Positions 33,956 to 44,712 of a stretch of DNA of 64,000 bases are shown here, piece by piece. The number at the start of each line of letters is the position of its first letter. The first letter of the stretch is position 1. The stretch is taken from the NCBI RefSeq assembly GCF_032118995.1, contig NC_092651.1, positions 10,813,285-10,877,284 on the forward strand, written 5' to 3'. The position numbers and the translations under genes are program-made. The stretch comes from Asterias amurensis (taxonomy: Eukaryota; Echinodermata; Asteroidea; Forcipulatida; Asteriidae). The notes under the pieces were generated by a model. It did no database searches and was not told the origin of the DNA. It saw only the letters and a list, made by a program, of their open reading frames with translations.

Positions 33956-35621
33956 ATGATGTGCACAATGGCGGTGAGAATGCATTCGAAAGGTAAGTAT
34001 ATTTTGAGTTTAAAGTTTGAGTTTAAAGTTGTGTACGTTAAAAAAAAATGCCGTGAAACGCAGGTGCAGTCCCCCGCCCGCCAGCAGATTTGTATGCTTT
34101 CAGGGCCTCATCTCGCCTGGCCCTGCGGCTTGCCTGAAAATATAATGAGGAAACTAATGACCATAACATGGAGGTCCCCATGATTATAATAACTGAATTG
34201 TGTTACAGTTGGACAGAACGCTTTCATTCAACCTCGAAATAAATCCAGGCAGGAAGGGCATGGCAAGTGAAATCGTGACATTTTTAGTATTTTATTTTTT
34301 GACATCACCTTCACAATCTCACATCACATTCAACATTCTTGGGTGCACTATTTAAAAAAGGGCGGATAAATTGGCAGCGATGTGCGCAAAATTATCCTTC
34401 GAGTAATGCAGATTTTTAGGCGACCAAAGTATTTCCACATTAACCATAATTTTTACATGTAGTGTGACTCTGCATAGCAGCATAGACCTTTTTAATTGCA
34501 AATACTCGCTACAAGCGCATTAGGAATGGAATGTGGTGCATGCTGGTCTAGCTAGAAAGTGATCAACCAGCATGCACCTCATTCAACAGTTAAATTAGCA
34601 CTCGCATTGGGTATTTGCGAAAAGGTCATAGTGGACCGTGCACAGTTACCGCATGCGATGTTTAGTGCAATGGGTCAAAAGACTTGAATTGGGAAGAGCC
34701 ATGTGTGCTGTAGCTTTGAGATACATGGTAGTAACACATGTGTCGTTTGATCAAATTGTGCCTTCTTTTTCAATTGATTCCACAGAAACAATGATAGACA
34801 CAAGACCAGGTACCAGTACAGTTGGTATACAGTGCAGTATATGGGAACAGCCACCTGAGCAAGTTCTTCCAAGTATACCATTGAACAAAGCAACAGAAGT
34901 TCAATCCAGTTCAAGAAGTTCAAGTGCAGTTGGAGGTGAAATTGTGCTTCAGTGTAGAAATGTTCATCAAAATGACCAGCTCGTTAAACAGTACGTGTAA
35001 CCCTTTTTACCTGTGAGAAACAAAAGTATAGCTACCGGGCAATCTTGGTGGTCTAGTTGGTAAGACACTGCTCTAGAACTGCAAGGGTCTTGGGTTGGAA
35101 TCCCACCCAAGTTTGTTCACAGCTAGGACTCGGGGAAAGTACTGAGTATACAGTGCTAACTCACATTTCTGTATAAGGGTAAAACCAATATGAATATTAT
35201 TTATCCCTGATCTATTATACATTGTTATTATTTTTTTTTATACCATAAAAGGAGTAAGAAATTGGCAAATTAGGTTATCTTTGTGAGTAAGATTATTAAT
35301 AAATTCTGGTTAAAAAACCAAGGGCTCACAGAAAAGCAAACTTAATCACTGTTCTAGACAAGAACTGAATAAAGAAAAGACAAGATAGGAAGTTTCGGTT
35401 TTAGATGTGGGAGAAAAATCCCCAGCAGTCAGGTAGGAACTAATTGCCCAATCCATATAGTGCCCTTGGTAGGATTTGAACCGGGTCCAAGAGGAGGGCA
35501 AGGCAATGTACCACCATGCTAACCTAATTGCCCCAAAGATAGTATTGCGAGGCTGCTATAAAAATAAAAACTGACGTTATCTTGTATTAAAAAGGAAACC
35601 TCTTCCTCCCTCCCCACAAAA

Positions 35622-35656
<35 letters not shown>

Positions 35657-36759
35657 AACACCACTGTTATTCCCAATTTCACATCTAGGTGTAATACAAA
35701 CCTCAACTTGGACCAAGGACTGGATGGTGTAGTTGAATCAGAAATCACAACGCAAGGAGAAGCCTCGACATCTTCTCAGGATAAAATCCCATTCATAGAC
35801 GAAGCTTCTTACTCACTCATGGTGGATGTCTTATGGGGACGGTTTAACATCCCCGTCAAGGATCGAACAAAACAGCATAAGTCGGCAATTGTCCGACTAT
35901 GGAGAAATAGGGGAAAGTTCACCGTTAACAATAGCAATCCAGAAAATCTTTACTACAATGGAAAATGTGTGCCACGAAGATCACAACAAAGAGATTTCAC
36001 TTCTAAAGGGTCAGAAGGAAAGAATCGAGGACGAGGAAGGCCATTAAAGAGGACACATGGGGCCAAGTTTGTCACTCTAGCAGGGAGGAACTTTGGTGAA
36101 GATTTGAGGCAGGATCAGAGAGATGACAGTATACAGTTATTTAGGTAAATGTAAAACCAATGTAATACAATAAAAATATATCTTGCCATTCTTTGCAGCT
36201 AATGCCGGGGCAATAGCTGGGACTTGGCCGAGGTTGTACAAATGTTTGTTTGCCATGTTCGGAGCCGCAAAAAAGGGCCGTTATGTCTGCTGCCGCCAGC
36301 GTCTCAAAATAAGTCTCCCATTGGTGAGGTAGATGCAGCCACTGCAATTATTGCCCTTGACTACCTGGAATTTGGATTTACCAACATTCTTATAATGAAT
36401 ATTATTGTATCTTCATTTTCATTAGTGATACATCACAGAGTTCACATCGAGGAAGGAACAATGAGGCCCAGTCATCACCAAGGAAACAGCCAAAGGAATC
36501 CAGCCCCATAAATGACGCCAGTAAGTTTCCAGCATTAGACGAAGCATCTTACTCTCTTATGGTGGACATCTTAAAGGGGCAATTCAAAATCCCCACCGAA
36601 AACAGAACAAGGCAACAGAAGTCGGCGATCATCAAGCTGTGGAAAGCAAAGGGTAAATACACAGTCGACGATTGTGATCCAGCAAATCTCTACTACAATG
36701 GCAAATGTGTGCTACGAAAAGAACAGCTTGTTACTGACAATCAGGGCCCAATTACATAG
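33956..36759 (+). CDS. Unrecognised protein with duplicated ~60-aa domain and AT-hook-like motif
   Basis: Four exons join in phase: 33956-33992, 34786-34990, 35689-36144, 36426-36759 (1,032 nt, 343 aa). Donors are AAAG|GTAAGT, AACA|GTACGT and TTAG|GTAAAT; acceptors end CCACAG, ATCTAG and CATTAG. Residues ~118-178 and ~271-331 are two copies of one domain, about 64% identical, starting DEASYSLMVD and ending LYYNGKCV. The pattern, helix - FxIP - RTxQxKSAIxxLW helix - GKxTV strand - LYYNGK, looks like a small helical or winged-helix fold. Between them lies NRGRGRPLKRTHG, an AT-hook-like motif, and many Ser, Gln and basic residues. No signal peptide or membrane segment. A nuclear DNA-binding role is inference; I know no named family. 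The start is the first of four nearby ATGs; TATAAAA lies at 33917. The final codons and stop fall in a MITE. Confidence 0.72.
34483..34630. mobile_element. MITE, partner of 58585-58737
   Basis: Inverted ends TAGACCTTTTTAATTGCAAA and its counterpart TATTTGCGAAAAGGTCA, with an inner palindrome GCATGCTGGTCTAGCTAG ... GCATGCACCTCATTCAACA. Lies in intron 1 of the novel gene. Confidence 0.6.
35030..35190 (+). mobile_element. tRNA-derived SINE
   Basis: Head GGGCAATCTTGGTGGTCTAG TTGGTAAGAC contains a box A (TGGTCTAGTTGG) and box B (GGTTGGAATCCC), followed by a tRNA-unrelated body with GTACTGAGTATACAGTGCTAA and GGGTAAAA. Other copies: 40758-40985, 42147-42345, 49172-49385. In intron 2 of the novel gene. 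Confidence 0.7.
35395..35525 (-). mobile_element. tRNA-derived SINE fragment
   Basis: On the minus strand TTAGCATGGTGGTACATTGC and GACCCGGTTCAAATCCTACC give box A- and box B-like blocks, followed by a CCACATCTAAAAC body block. Confidence 0.5.
35619..35657. repeat. AAAT microsatellite
   Basis: About nine AAAT units upstream of the novel gene exon 3 acceptor. Confidence 0.95.
35689..36144 (+). CDS. Novel gene exon 3: domain copy 1 and AT-hook-like motif
   Basis: Encodes residues 81-232. Contains the first domain copy (FIDEASYSLMVDVLWGRF to NLYYNGKCVPRR) followed by a Lys/Arg-rich stretch with RGRGRPLKR. A GRP core flanked by Arg and Lys is the AT-hook signature. Acceptor CACATCTAG, preceded by an AAAT microsatellite at 35619-35657. 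Confidence 0.75.
36426..36759 (+). CDS. Novel gene exon 4: domain copy 2, C-terminus inside a MITE
   Basis: Encodes residues 233-343. After a Ser/Arg-rich linker comes the second domain copy (ALDEASYSLMVDILKGQF to NLYYNGKCVLRK). The last residues GPIT and the TAG stop are read from the first bases of a MITE (GGGCCCAATTACATAGAGC at 36744). Just past the element the DNA reads NEFDGESRSLPVKQTNQ then TAA, which may be the original tail. Confidence 0.7.
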
Positions 36760-36920
36760 AGCTGCTTAAGCAGACAATACTGCTTAAATATTGTTTGCTT
36801 AGCAGAAACGAGCAGGATACCTGTCCCAAATTGTACATGAGACATTGTATTGTGGCCGGCAACCATATTCTAGTAAGCACAATTTTGTTGTGCTAAGCTA
36901 CTTTTTGCGTTTAAGCAGCC
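36744..36920. mobile_element. MITE supplying the novel gene's stop codon
   Basis: Starts GGGCCCAATTACATAGAGCT, the left end of the GCTTAAGCAGC family, with the family interior (TGTACATGAGACATTG, ATTTTGTTGTGCTAAGC). The right inverted end is incomplete and stops at GTTTAAGCAGC. Confidence 0.65.
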
Positions 36921-36929
36921 AATGAGTTT

Positions 36930-37922
36930 GATGGAGAATCAAGGAGCTTGCCAGTTAAACAGACCAATCAGTAAACTTCCGTCCCAATGGGCTCAGTATG
37001 ATAAAGACGGGCTGGGGTGAAATTAAATGGAGAATTGAGTAGTTCCATATCCACTGAAGAACTCTATTGTTTAGCGCAGCATCTTCACAATAGCCTCTCC
37101 TAATCATTCTGTTGTATGAAAACACAAAAACGTCTGCTTATGATTCCCGTAAAATAATATTTGCCAATAGATTTTTTATTGATTTGTGTCAATGGTACTT
37201 GAAAAGCCCAAGGAGACCAGTGGCACCTCAAATAGTCAGGACTTTGACACTAGTCGCACTATTTTTTAATTCCCAAGGTGCATTGCAGCATATTGTTTGC
37301 AGGCGAAATATAGAAAAAAAAAAAAAATTGTGTCACTGATGTCTGATTGTGTTTTGTAAGTAATTATGTTGTCGTGAACAGTTGTGACCAATTGGTTCAC
37401 CGAGCAGGAAGTTGCGACTATTTTTGTAATAACCGATTACCCGAAAAATGGTAGTTGCGTTCGACTAAGCAATCAATAGTCACGACTTCGACACTAGTCA
37501 CCCAGGCTTGGTACTTGAGTAAATGTTTGTTAAGTTGAATTAAGGCCAAGAAAGCGCAATAATAAAATACTCGCTCCTCAAGATAACTTAGTAATTTCCT
37601 CTTTATTGGCAGTCTCATATTTTCAATGTACTATGAACATGCACATTATTCATCAACACTTATACACAAATATAAAATATAATAATCTATTAAAATTAAA
37701 TCTTGAACTATCAAGCATTATTGCACTTCATTAATATGTCACACTACATAATTTGGTTGGAAAATAAAGAGATGACGCAAAACTAATAGTTACAGTCAAC
37801 AGTATACATGTAGTACAATACAGGCTAAAGGCAAAGTATACCTTTGGTCTTTGTAACCGTTTCACTGGTTTTAATCCTTTGTAATATGCTATAGTAAAAC
37901 CAACCCATGAAAGTTTCCTTCT
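36930..37922. other. Intergenic; one old dispersed repeat
   Basis: The stretch 37300-37510 (GTCACTGATGTCTGATTGTG, AATTATGTTGTCGTGAACAG, ACCAATTGGTTCACC) is related in reverse to 19640-19790. It also has direct GACACTAGTCGC/GACACTAGTCAC blocks at 37247 and 37490. Nothing else recognised. Confidence 0.4.
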
Positions 37923-37924
37923 AA

Positions 37925-38299
37925 AGGCAGTGGACACTATTGGTAATTACTCAAAATAATTATTAGCATAAAACCTTTCTTGGTGACGAGTAATGGGGAG
38001 AGGTTGATGGTATAAAACATTGTGAGAAACGTCTCCCTTTGAAGTGCCATAGTTTTCGAGAAAGAAGTAATTTTCCACAAATTTGATTTTGAGACCTCAG
38101 ATTTAGAGGTCTCGAAATCAACCATCTAAACGCACCAGCTTCGTGTGACAAGGGTGTTTTTTTCTTTCATTATTATCTCGCAAGTTCAATGACCGATTGA
38201 GCTCAAATTTTTACAGGTTTGTTATTTTATGCTTATAAATATTGATATACTCCAACTGCAAAGGCTAGTCTTTGACAATAATAGTGTCCACTGCCCTTA
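37925..38299. mobile_element. ~375-bp MITE, AAGGCAGTGGACACTATTGG family
   Basis: Inverted ends AAGGCAGTGGACACTATTGG and AATAGTGTCCACTGCCCTT. Shares the interior blocks CACGAAG(C/T)TTGTGTGACAAGG-type, CCCATTACTCGT and TCAATCGGTC with 41105-41492 and 45740-46112. Small open frames in it (rich in Ser, Glu, Lys) recur because the DNA is repeated, not because they are genes. Confidence 0.75.
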
Positions 38300-40432
38300 A
38301 AAGGTGGTAGCGTTTTTGAAATGTCACTGGAAATCTGGAGTAGTTATGTCCCACGCAGGATAATCTAGAAACTGGAATACACAACCTTAAAAACATTTCA
38401 TCTCAGAGTGAAACTTTGAATCCCTTTCTCTAAAACCACATTCATTAGAAGGGAAATTTGTTTGACCTTTAATTTAGGAATAGAACCAAAGGTATACCCT
38501 GCCTTGTTTCGTGTCACTTTCGCCTGCTGTGACCTTTGTCCCCTGACATGACCTGTGACCTTAATTATTACTGTTAGCATTTAATTCTGACATCCCCTGT
38601 ACATGTACTGTTCACAAACACACTTGTGTATGTCCTTTTCACAATGTGTAAAGTTTTGTACGACGCATTAACAATAAAAGCATGTACATGGTACTATAGC
38701 TCATGACCTTGTCACCCTACTGTGAGTATCATTTTAAGGGATTGCACACTACGCATTGCGCACTACGCATTGCGCACTACGCATATATGCATGATGGTAC
38801 ACATGGATTTCTGGCATAACTCTCATTATTTACAAACATCTTCACAATTTGGGATCTTTTAATACTGTGTCTTTCAATAGAATTTTCAAAACAGCGAATA
38901 CTTGGTCACATTAGATATAAAAGAAGAAAATTCACTCAGTATTTTCCTAAGTACACTAGGTTGTACTATTGAACACATCATTGCAAATAGTTACCTTCGG
39001 TTATTAAAGTGACTTGATAACGGCCTGTATGGGGCATCATGCCCTTGAGTATCTCAAGCGTTGCATGCATGATCCAGGCCTGATACTTCACAGAAGCAAC
39101 AAAGGCGATTGCCTCCATGCCCCCTCGTCAATGCCTTCATGCCCTTGAAATGCTCACAGTTGAAATTTACAATTTCCTCATATAGGGTGCCCTTCACCAA
39201 GGAGAAAATGCCTTGGTGCCCTTGCCCACTTCAAAAACGAAACATACAGGCCTGATGATCTGGAATACATGTGAATGGAGTACACATGCAAGTACAAAAG
39301 TCTTCGTAATTTCATAATTGAAGTACAATGAGGAGGGGGGGGGGGGGGGGGCGGTTGGGGGGTTATGGCTTGCTTATGATACTTAGTCCATACGAGCAGG
39401 GCTTGTACACATAAAACATTGGAAACCACCGTATGAACCCTAACAGGAAATGTACAAAGTTAGTAGGGCCTAAATTTCATAAAGCTGTCCAGAAGAAAAA
39501 CATGCTTAACATCTAAATGTAGTAAGCAAAAATACACGGAGTACCAGACACATACTGTATAACATTTTGGCTGGTATACCTGGTTTTACTATGCAAAAGT
39601 TTTCTTTTGTGCTATGCATAGCTTTGTGCTTAGCAGCTCGTATTCACATGAAAACATCTTAAAATAAACATTCTTATGTTAAAACTGCAACTGTCAAGAC
39701 ATTAACACATTGTTTGTATGAGAGAGATTGGCAGTTGACATAAAGTGAAGTTCACACTCCTACCCCCCCCCCCCCCACTGTAATGGAGAAAGAGAGGAAT
39801 ACGTAAAACAGACATTGTGATGTTGGAATGCACTGCATGCAAGTTCAACATTAGAACTGTTCAATGACAAATGACCACTCAAAATATAATAGATATTTTG
39901 ATGAGATGGAATGGAGAGTTCTCAAATAAAAAAACAATTCATGAAATTCGAGTTGTTTTGGAAAAACAGAAACAAAAATACATGGCAAGTGTTCGGATTT
40001 TGGAATGAAAACCCACGTATGGAGCAGTACATAATACAGGAACACATTGCTGGAATATAATCGAGCTTCCGATTTAACCCAGACACTAACGTCAACATTG
40101 TACCACACATATTTTGCGTCATGTACATTAATAAAGCATTAATAGATATATATATATATATATTTATTTTTTGAAGTACACAAATAGAAAAATTAGGCAG
40201 GCTTCAGTGAAAGACAGATCAACTCTAAACACAGTCTACCCTCACTAAGGGTTATCCATAATATCTTTCAAAACTATGGAGCAATCTGGACCCATATTTT
40301 GGAAGTTTGCCCTAAGCAAGCCAACTGAAATAAGGTGGAAAAAGAAACAAGTCAACAGGAGACTGCTGAATATGATTTAAAGTATACTCAGCAAAATGTT
40401 CACTTATTCCATCAGCATTCTTACTTCCAAAG
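38300..40432. other. Intergenic
   Basis: Contains a 14-bp tandem (CACTACGCATTGCG, 38747-38785), a worn GGGCCC-family MITE (39462-39634), G and C runs (39334-39351, 39764-39777) and a TA run (40144-40163). No exon recognised. Confidence 0.4.
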
Positions 40433-40554
40433 ACTGTGTCCAAAACGGTGACTTCACCTACAGCTACGGCTAAGTGCGTCCGCTAGAGTTGAAGAATAGG
40501 CAGATGCGCATGATCTAGCCGTAGCTGTAGCCGAAGTTGCTGTTTTGGACACGG
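40433..40554. mobile_element. Palindromic MITE
   Basis: ACTGTGTCCAAAACGGTGAC at left pairs with GTTTTGGACACGG at right; inner arms CTACAGCTACGGCTA and TAGCCGTAGCTGTAG also pair. About 120 bp. Confidence 0.6.
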
Positions 40555-40757
40555 CATTATCATCACAGACTCATCAGAGAGCTCACAAAGCTATTCACAT
40601 CCCCATTTTTGTATCATGAGGGATCCATGAGCACATTTTGGCGGAAACCAGCGCTTTACAAGACTCCATTTAATACTTTATTTTGGTTTTACCGTTTTAC
40701 CTATGTGTGTTTGCACTGTATACTCGGTACTTTCCCCAGTTCTGTAAAAAATAATCC

Positions 40758-40985
40758 ATGCATATTACTAGGGTGGGATTCAAACCCATGACCTATGCGA
40801 TTCTAGAGCTGTGTCAATTTGTAAGACACTGCTCTAGAATTGCAAGGCTCAATTGTAAGGGTCACTGGTTTGAACCCTACCCAAGTAATATGCCTGTGAT
40901 TTTGTTTACAGAACTTGGGAAAGTACCGGGTATACAGTGCTAACACAAATTGGTGTACAGGGGTAAAACTTTATCCTCGATGCAA
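40758..40985 (+). mobile_element. tRNA-derived SINE, with an inverted fragment at its left
   Basis: 40820-40985 is a plus-strand copy of the GGTGGTCTAGTTGG family; 40758-40800 (GGGTGGGATTCAAACCC) is a reverse-strand box-B piece of the same family. Confidence 0.6.
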
Positions 40986-41104
40986 TTTAACATCTATTAC
41001 TATAATAATTATAATTATATTCAAAAATTTCAAGTCAGTAAATAAATTATTCTACACTAGCACTAAAATCTGACCTAATACTGATAAAAGGAGGACCCAG
41101 CTTT

Positions 41105-41492
41105 TAAAGACACTGGACACTATTGGTAATTGTCACAGATCAGTCTTTTTAATTGGTGTAACTCAACAAATGCATTAATTAACACACCTGTGAAAATTTG
41201 AGCTCAATTGGTCGTCGAAGTTGCCAGATAATAATGAAAGAAAAAAAACACCCTTGTCACACGAAGTTGTGTGCTTTCAGATGTTTGATTTCGAGACCTC
41301 AAAATCTAATTCTGAGGTCTCAAAATCAAATACGTGGAAAATAACCGCTTTCTCAAAAATCTACGTTGCTTCAGAGGGAGCCGTCTCTTACAATGTCTCG
41401 TACTATCAAAAGCTCCCCCATTACTCGTTACCAAGTGAGGTTTTATGCTCATAATTATTTTGAGTAATTACCAATAATGTCCACTGCCTTTA
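41105..41492. mobile_element. MITE, AAGGCAGTGGACACTATTGG family
   Basis: Ends AAAGACACTGGACACTATTG and CAATAATGTCCACTGCCTTT, in reverse orientation to the copy at 37925-38299. Confidence 0.7.
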
Positions 41493-43240
41493 AGGTATAT
41501 TATATTCTACAACACGACAGTAAGTTAATAATTGACCAACATAGTTGTTAATAAATAGTCACTCTGCTTAATGTTTTAAAATTTAAATTTGTATTATACA
41601 TTTCTATAACGGGCTGCATCCAAAAAATAAAACTTATTCAAGATATTCATCTGGTGTATTTATGTGACCATTTTGTTTTCAACTACAAATAAAGTTAATT
41701 TAGAAGCTTTTACATTACATGGTACATGCACATTTATATTTAGTTTTCTTGTTTTAAGCTACTAAAAAATATACAATATGGAATCAGTTAATATTCAATT
41801 CATATTTGTGGCCTTTGACATATTTTGGCCCAAGCCTAACCAAACTCCATCCATCCCAAATAGTACCGCCCTAAAATGATATTTGAATAAGGAAGGAAAG
41901 TAGAGACGGATGGACTCTGACAAAGGTCAATTGTGGTCCAAGGTTGGCCTGGTAAAAATGTTCTCAAAACAATATAGCATTAAAAGAAGAACAATGATTT
42001 TGTAGTTAAATGTGTACACATAATTCACAGGCAAAATGTGCAGCTCATTTTTAGTGGCGTATCTGGAGGGTGCAGAGATAGCACAAACACTCCAGGCAAA
42101 CTTTTCTTCTTTGAATCCTGATGCGAATTCAACAATTATTAGATCACTGCAGTACCCGCTGCTAAATCATAGGATTCAAACTGCTTCTAGCTACAGGGCA
42201 ATCTTGGTGGTCTAGTTGGTAAGACTCTCGAGTTGTAAAGGTCGTGGGTTTGAATCCTACCGAGTAATAGGCCTATGATTTTTCACAGAACTCGGGAATA
42301 TACTGAGTATGCAGTGCTAATACATATCAGTGTAAGGGTAAAACTAAAATTGTATAAAAAATGGAAAATTAAAACAATAATGAACACTATCCTCTAATAT
42401 ATTGATTTTACAATTGACAAGATTGACAACTCATTTTTCAAATGATTTCAGCCTTGCACATTTTCAAGGTAATAATGTGTTTCAAATTTACATGTATACA
42501 TCACATTACCATACATTTTGTGGCTCACATAGTGACCAGCACTTAATCATCATCTTCTTGTACTGTGCAAACTTTTAGTTTTTGCTTTTTAAACCTAATT
42601 TTCACATTATTTTGTATCCACTTAAAGTTTTTTTTTTTTTTGTATAATTTATTGAGTACTATTAATGATCCACCTTATCTCAATACAATTTTTTTAACGT
42701 AATCTTTCAATTGCGAATTCAATGTAACTTTGCCTTTGGCAAATAAACTGACCGTTTTAACAAACCATAAATAGTAATAATAATAAAACAAACACCTCGT
42801 CCAGAGTATACTCACACATTGGTTCAAGTGCAAGCAATTTTAATGCAGCCAACCATACCAGGGTGAACCCCTTTTCTTAATGATAAGTGCACTGGTTTAT
42901 TTTATGTGCATTACACAACACAAGGGACACAACTTTCTGTCCTATCCGAAATGTCAAGACAGGGACTTGAACCCCCACTCTGCTGGTGAGAAACACCAAA
43001 GCTTGAAAACATGCAAGCAGAGCGCTTTGTACAACGCCAATGCATATAGAGATTCGCGAGTTCATGGCGCTAAACTCAGTATATTGTATATTAATGTTCC
43101 AAAGTAAAGTACATTTTTAATGTTAATTATTTTATAACCATACAAAAAATGGTAAAACATCGGAGAACATTTAGCCTTACTTTATAAAATGTGCTGAGGG
43201 TCTATGACAAAGCCTGAGAGACTATCTAACGTTATTAACT
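41493..43240. other. Intergenic with SINEs
   Basis: 42147-42345 is a tRNA-derived SINE copy. 42880-43075 on the minus strand is another SINE-like block (GCGTTGTACAAAGCGCTCTG, GGGGGTTCAAGTCCCTG). The rest is AT-rich with no exon recognised. Confidence 0.45.
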
Positions 43241-43437
43241 GGGCCCAGTTTCATAGAGCTGCTTAAGCAGAACATATTGCATAACAATTTTTCTGCTAGG
43301 CAGAAGTGGGCAGGTTACCAGTCATTAGCTGCACATGTAACATGGTAGTTTGGCTAGTATTCTATATCTGGTAAGCAAGATTTTGTTGCACTTACAATGT
43401 AGCTACATTTTGTGCTTAAGCAGCTCTATGATATAGG
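43241..43437. mobile_element. MITE, best copy of the GCTTAAGCAGC family
   Basis: Left GGGCCCAGTTTCATAGAGCT GCTTAAGCAG and right inverted GCTTAAGCAGCTCTATGATA. About 197 bp, noncoding, ending just downstream of the PDZD8 stop codon, so possibly within its 3' UTR. Confidence 0.7.
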
Positions 43438-43482
43438 GTTATATGCCATCACTCTGCCATGATGTACACCAACTACAACACC

Positions 43483-44712
43483 TTACCCACAGCTGTCATT
43501 CACCTCTCCATTCTGCTCCTCCACTGGCGGCGGCGACGGCATCTCATTGCAGTGCTGTATGCCTGCGCAGTAGTGCAGCATCAGGACGGCCAGCATCTGC
43601 ATGCGTTCTTCACTACGGGACATGCTGTTGGTCTTGCGCTGATGGCGCTGCTGCTGCTGTTGGCGCTGGTGGAGTTGCTGCTGGCTTAGGCGCTGCTGGG
43701 GTCGGTGCTGGTCGGCTTGGATCTCTTGGGATAACTGCAGCTGACGGTCGACCTCTGCGTCTATCTCCTTCTGAAGTTTACTCACCTATTGACAACAATC
43801 AGAAGATGGTATAGCATTTACTGGTGATACATTACTATGCCAATCTCCCTTGGAAATTTTGGGCACTAAACTTCTCCTAGTTAAATTTATGAAAGTGAAA
43901 AGCTACCCCTCCGAAAACAATCCTAAACAAAAAGCTTATCACCCCTTACCATTGCTTCCAGTTTCTCCTTTCTCTCGTCAATTGGAAGATCGACATGCAA
44001 CTCCCGGCCGAGCTGAAAAAAACCCACACCAAACAGTAGCAAATTTATCAAGCATTCCTTCATTTTAAGAAAGTATGAGAAGAGTTATAAACTGCTCTTC
44101 TTAAATTATCATGGAAGGTGGAGCTCTTTGAACTATTAGACTAAAACACAAAATTTAAACAGCAATAAGTGTAGCATGATTCTTTTATATGCATTATACA
44201 ACACATTGTACCAACTGTTTCATGTGTCACACAAAGGACAAAGCAATAGTGGTTAAGTGTCTTGGTTACAGACACAAGTGCCAAGTCCAGGACTCGAAAC
44301 CAAACACTAAGCTGATCAGAAACACCAGAGCTTGAGTCTGATGCTCTTAACTACTAAGCCATAACACCCCAATTTCTTTTTGCTATTCAAATTGAAAACT
44401 GCACTTGCCTCTCTTGCAGCTGTCATGAATACAGCATCGGTGTCATCGATGCGGTTGCCTTCAGCTCTAGCCAGGTCTCTGAGATCCTTCTTCAGTCGGT
44501 TCAGACCTCGGACGGCCGTGTTGATATCATCATATTCCTCTTCGTCCGAAGACTGGGAGGAGTCATGAGGTGACGGGACCGGGGAGGGGTTGGGGGAGGG
44601 CTGCGGGGATAAGCCCCGCCGCTGCGTTGTAGGCGTTGTCTGAGGGGAGGGGTCTAGATTCTTCAGATCCTTCGGCGGGGAGGACTGGTCCGGTTTCCGC
44701 CACACTTTGGTT
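43483..44712 (-). CDS. PDZD8: PDZD8 exons 14-16: C-terminus with coiled coil
   Basis: Exon 14 (44409-44712) has a Pro/Ser-rich stretch then DTDAVFMTAARE. Exon 15 (43950-44012) LGRELHVDLPIDERKEKLEA and exon 16 (43483-43785) VSKLQKEIDAEVDRQ match human EIGRDLYRGLPTEERIQKLE and DKLQNEIDQELEH. A Gln-rich run and RMQMLAVLMLHYCAGI follow (human RLQALTLLMIHYRAGI). The human tail of about 45 residues is absent; GTAAGG overlaps the stop codon, so an alternative extra exon is possible. Intron 14 begins with GC, not GT. Confidence 0.88.

Noticed and set aside
35030-35110. tRNA gene
   Set aside because: Boxes A and B are present but no acceptor stem or clean anticodon stem forms, and several copies share the same unrelated tail: a SINE.
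38747-38785. CRISPR-like or satellite array
   Set aside because: Only about three 14-bp units with no spacers.
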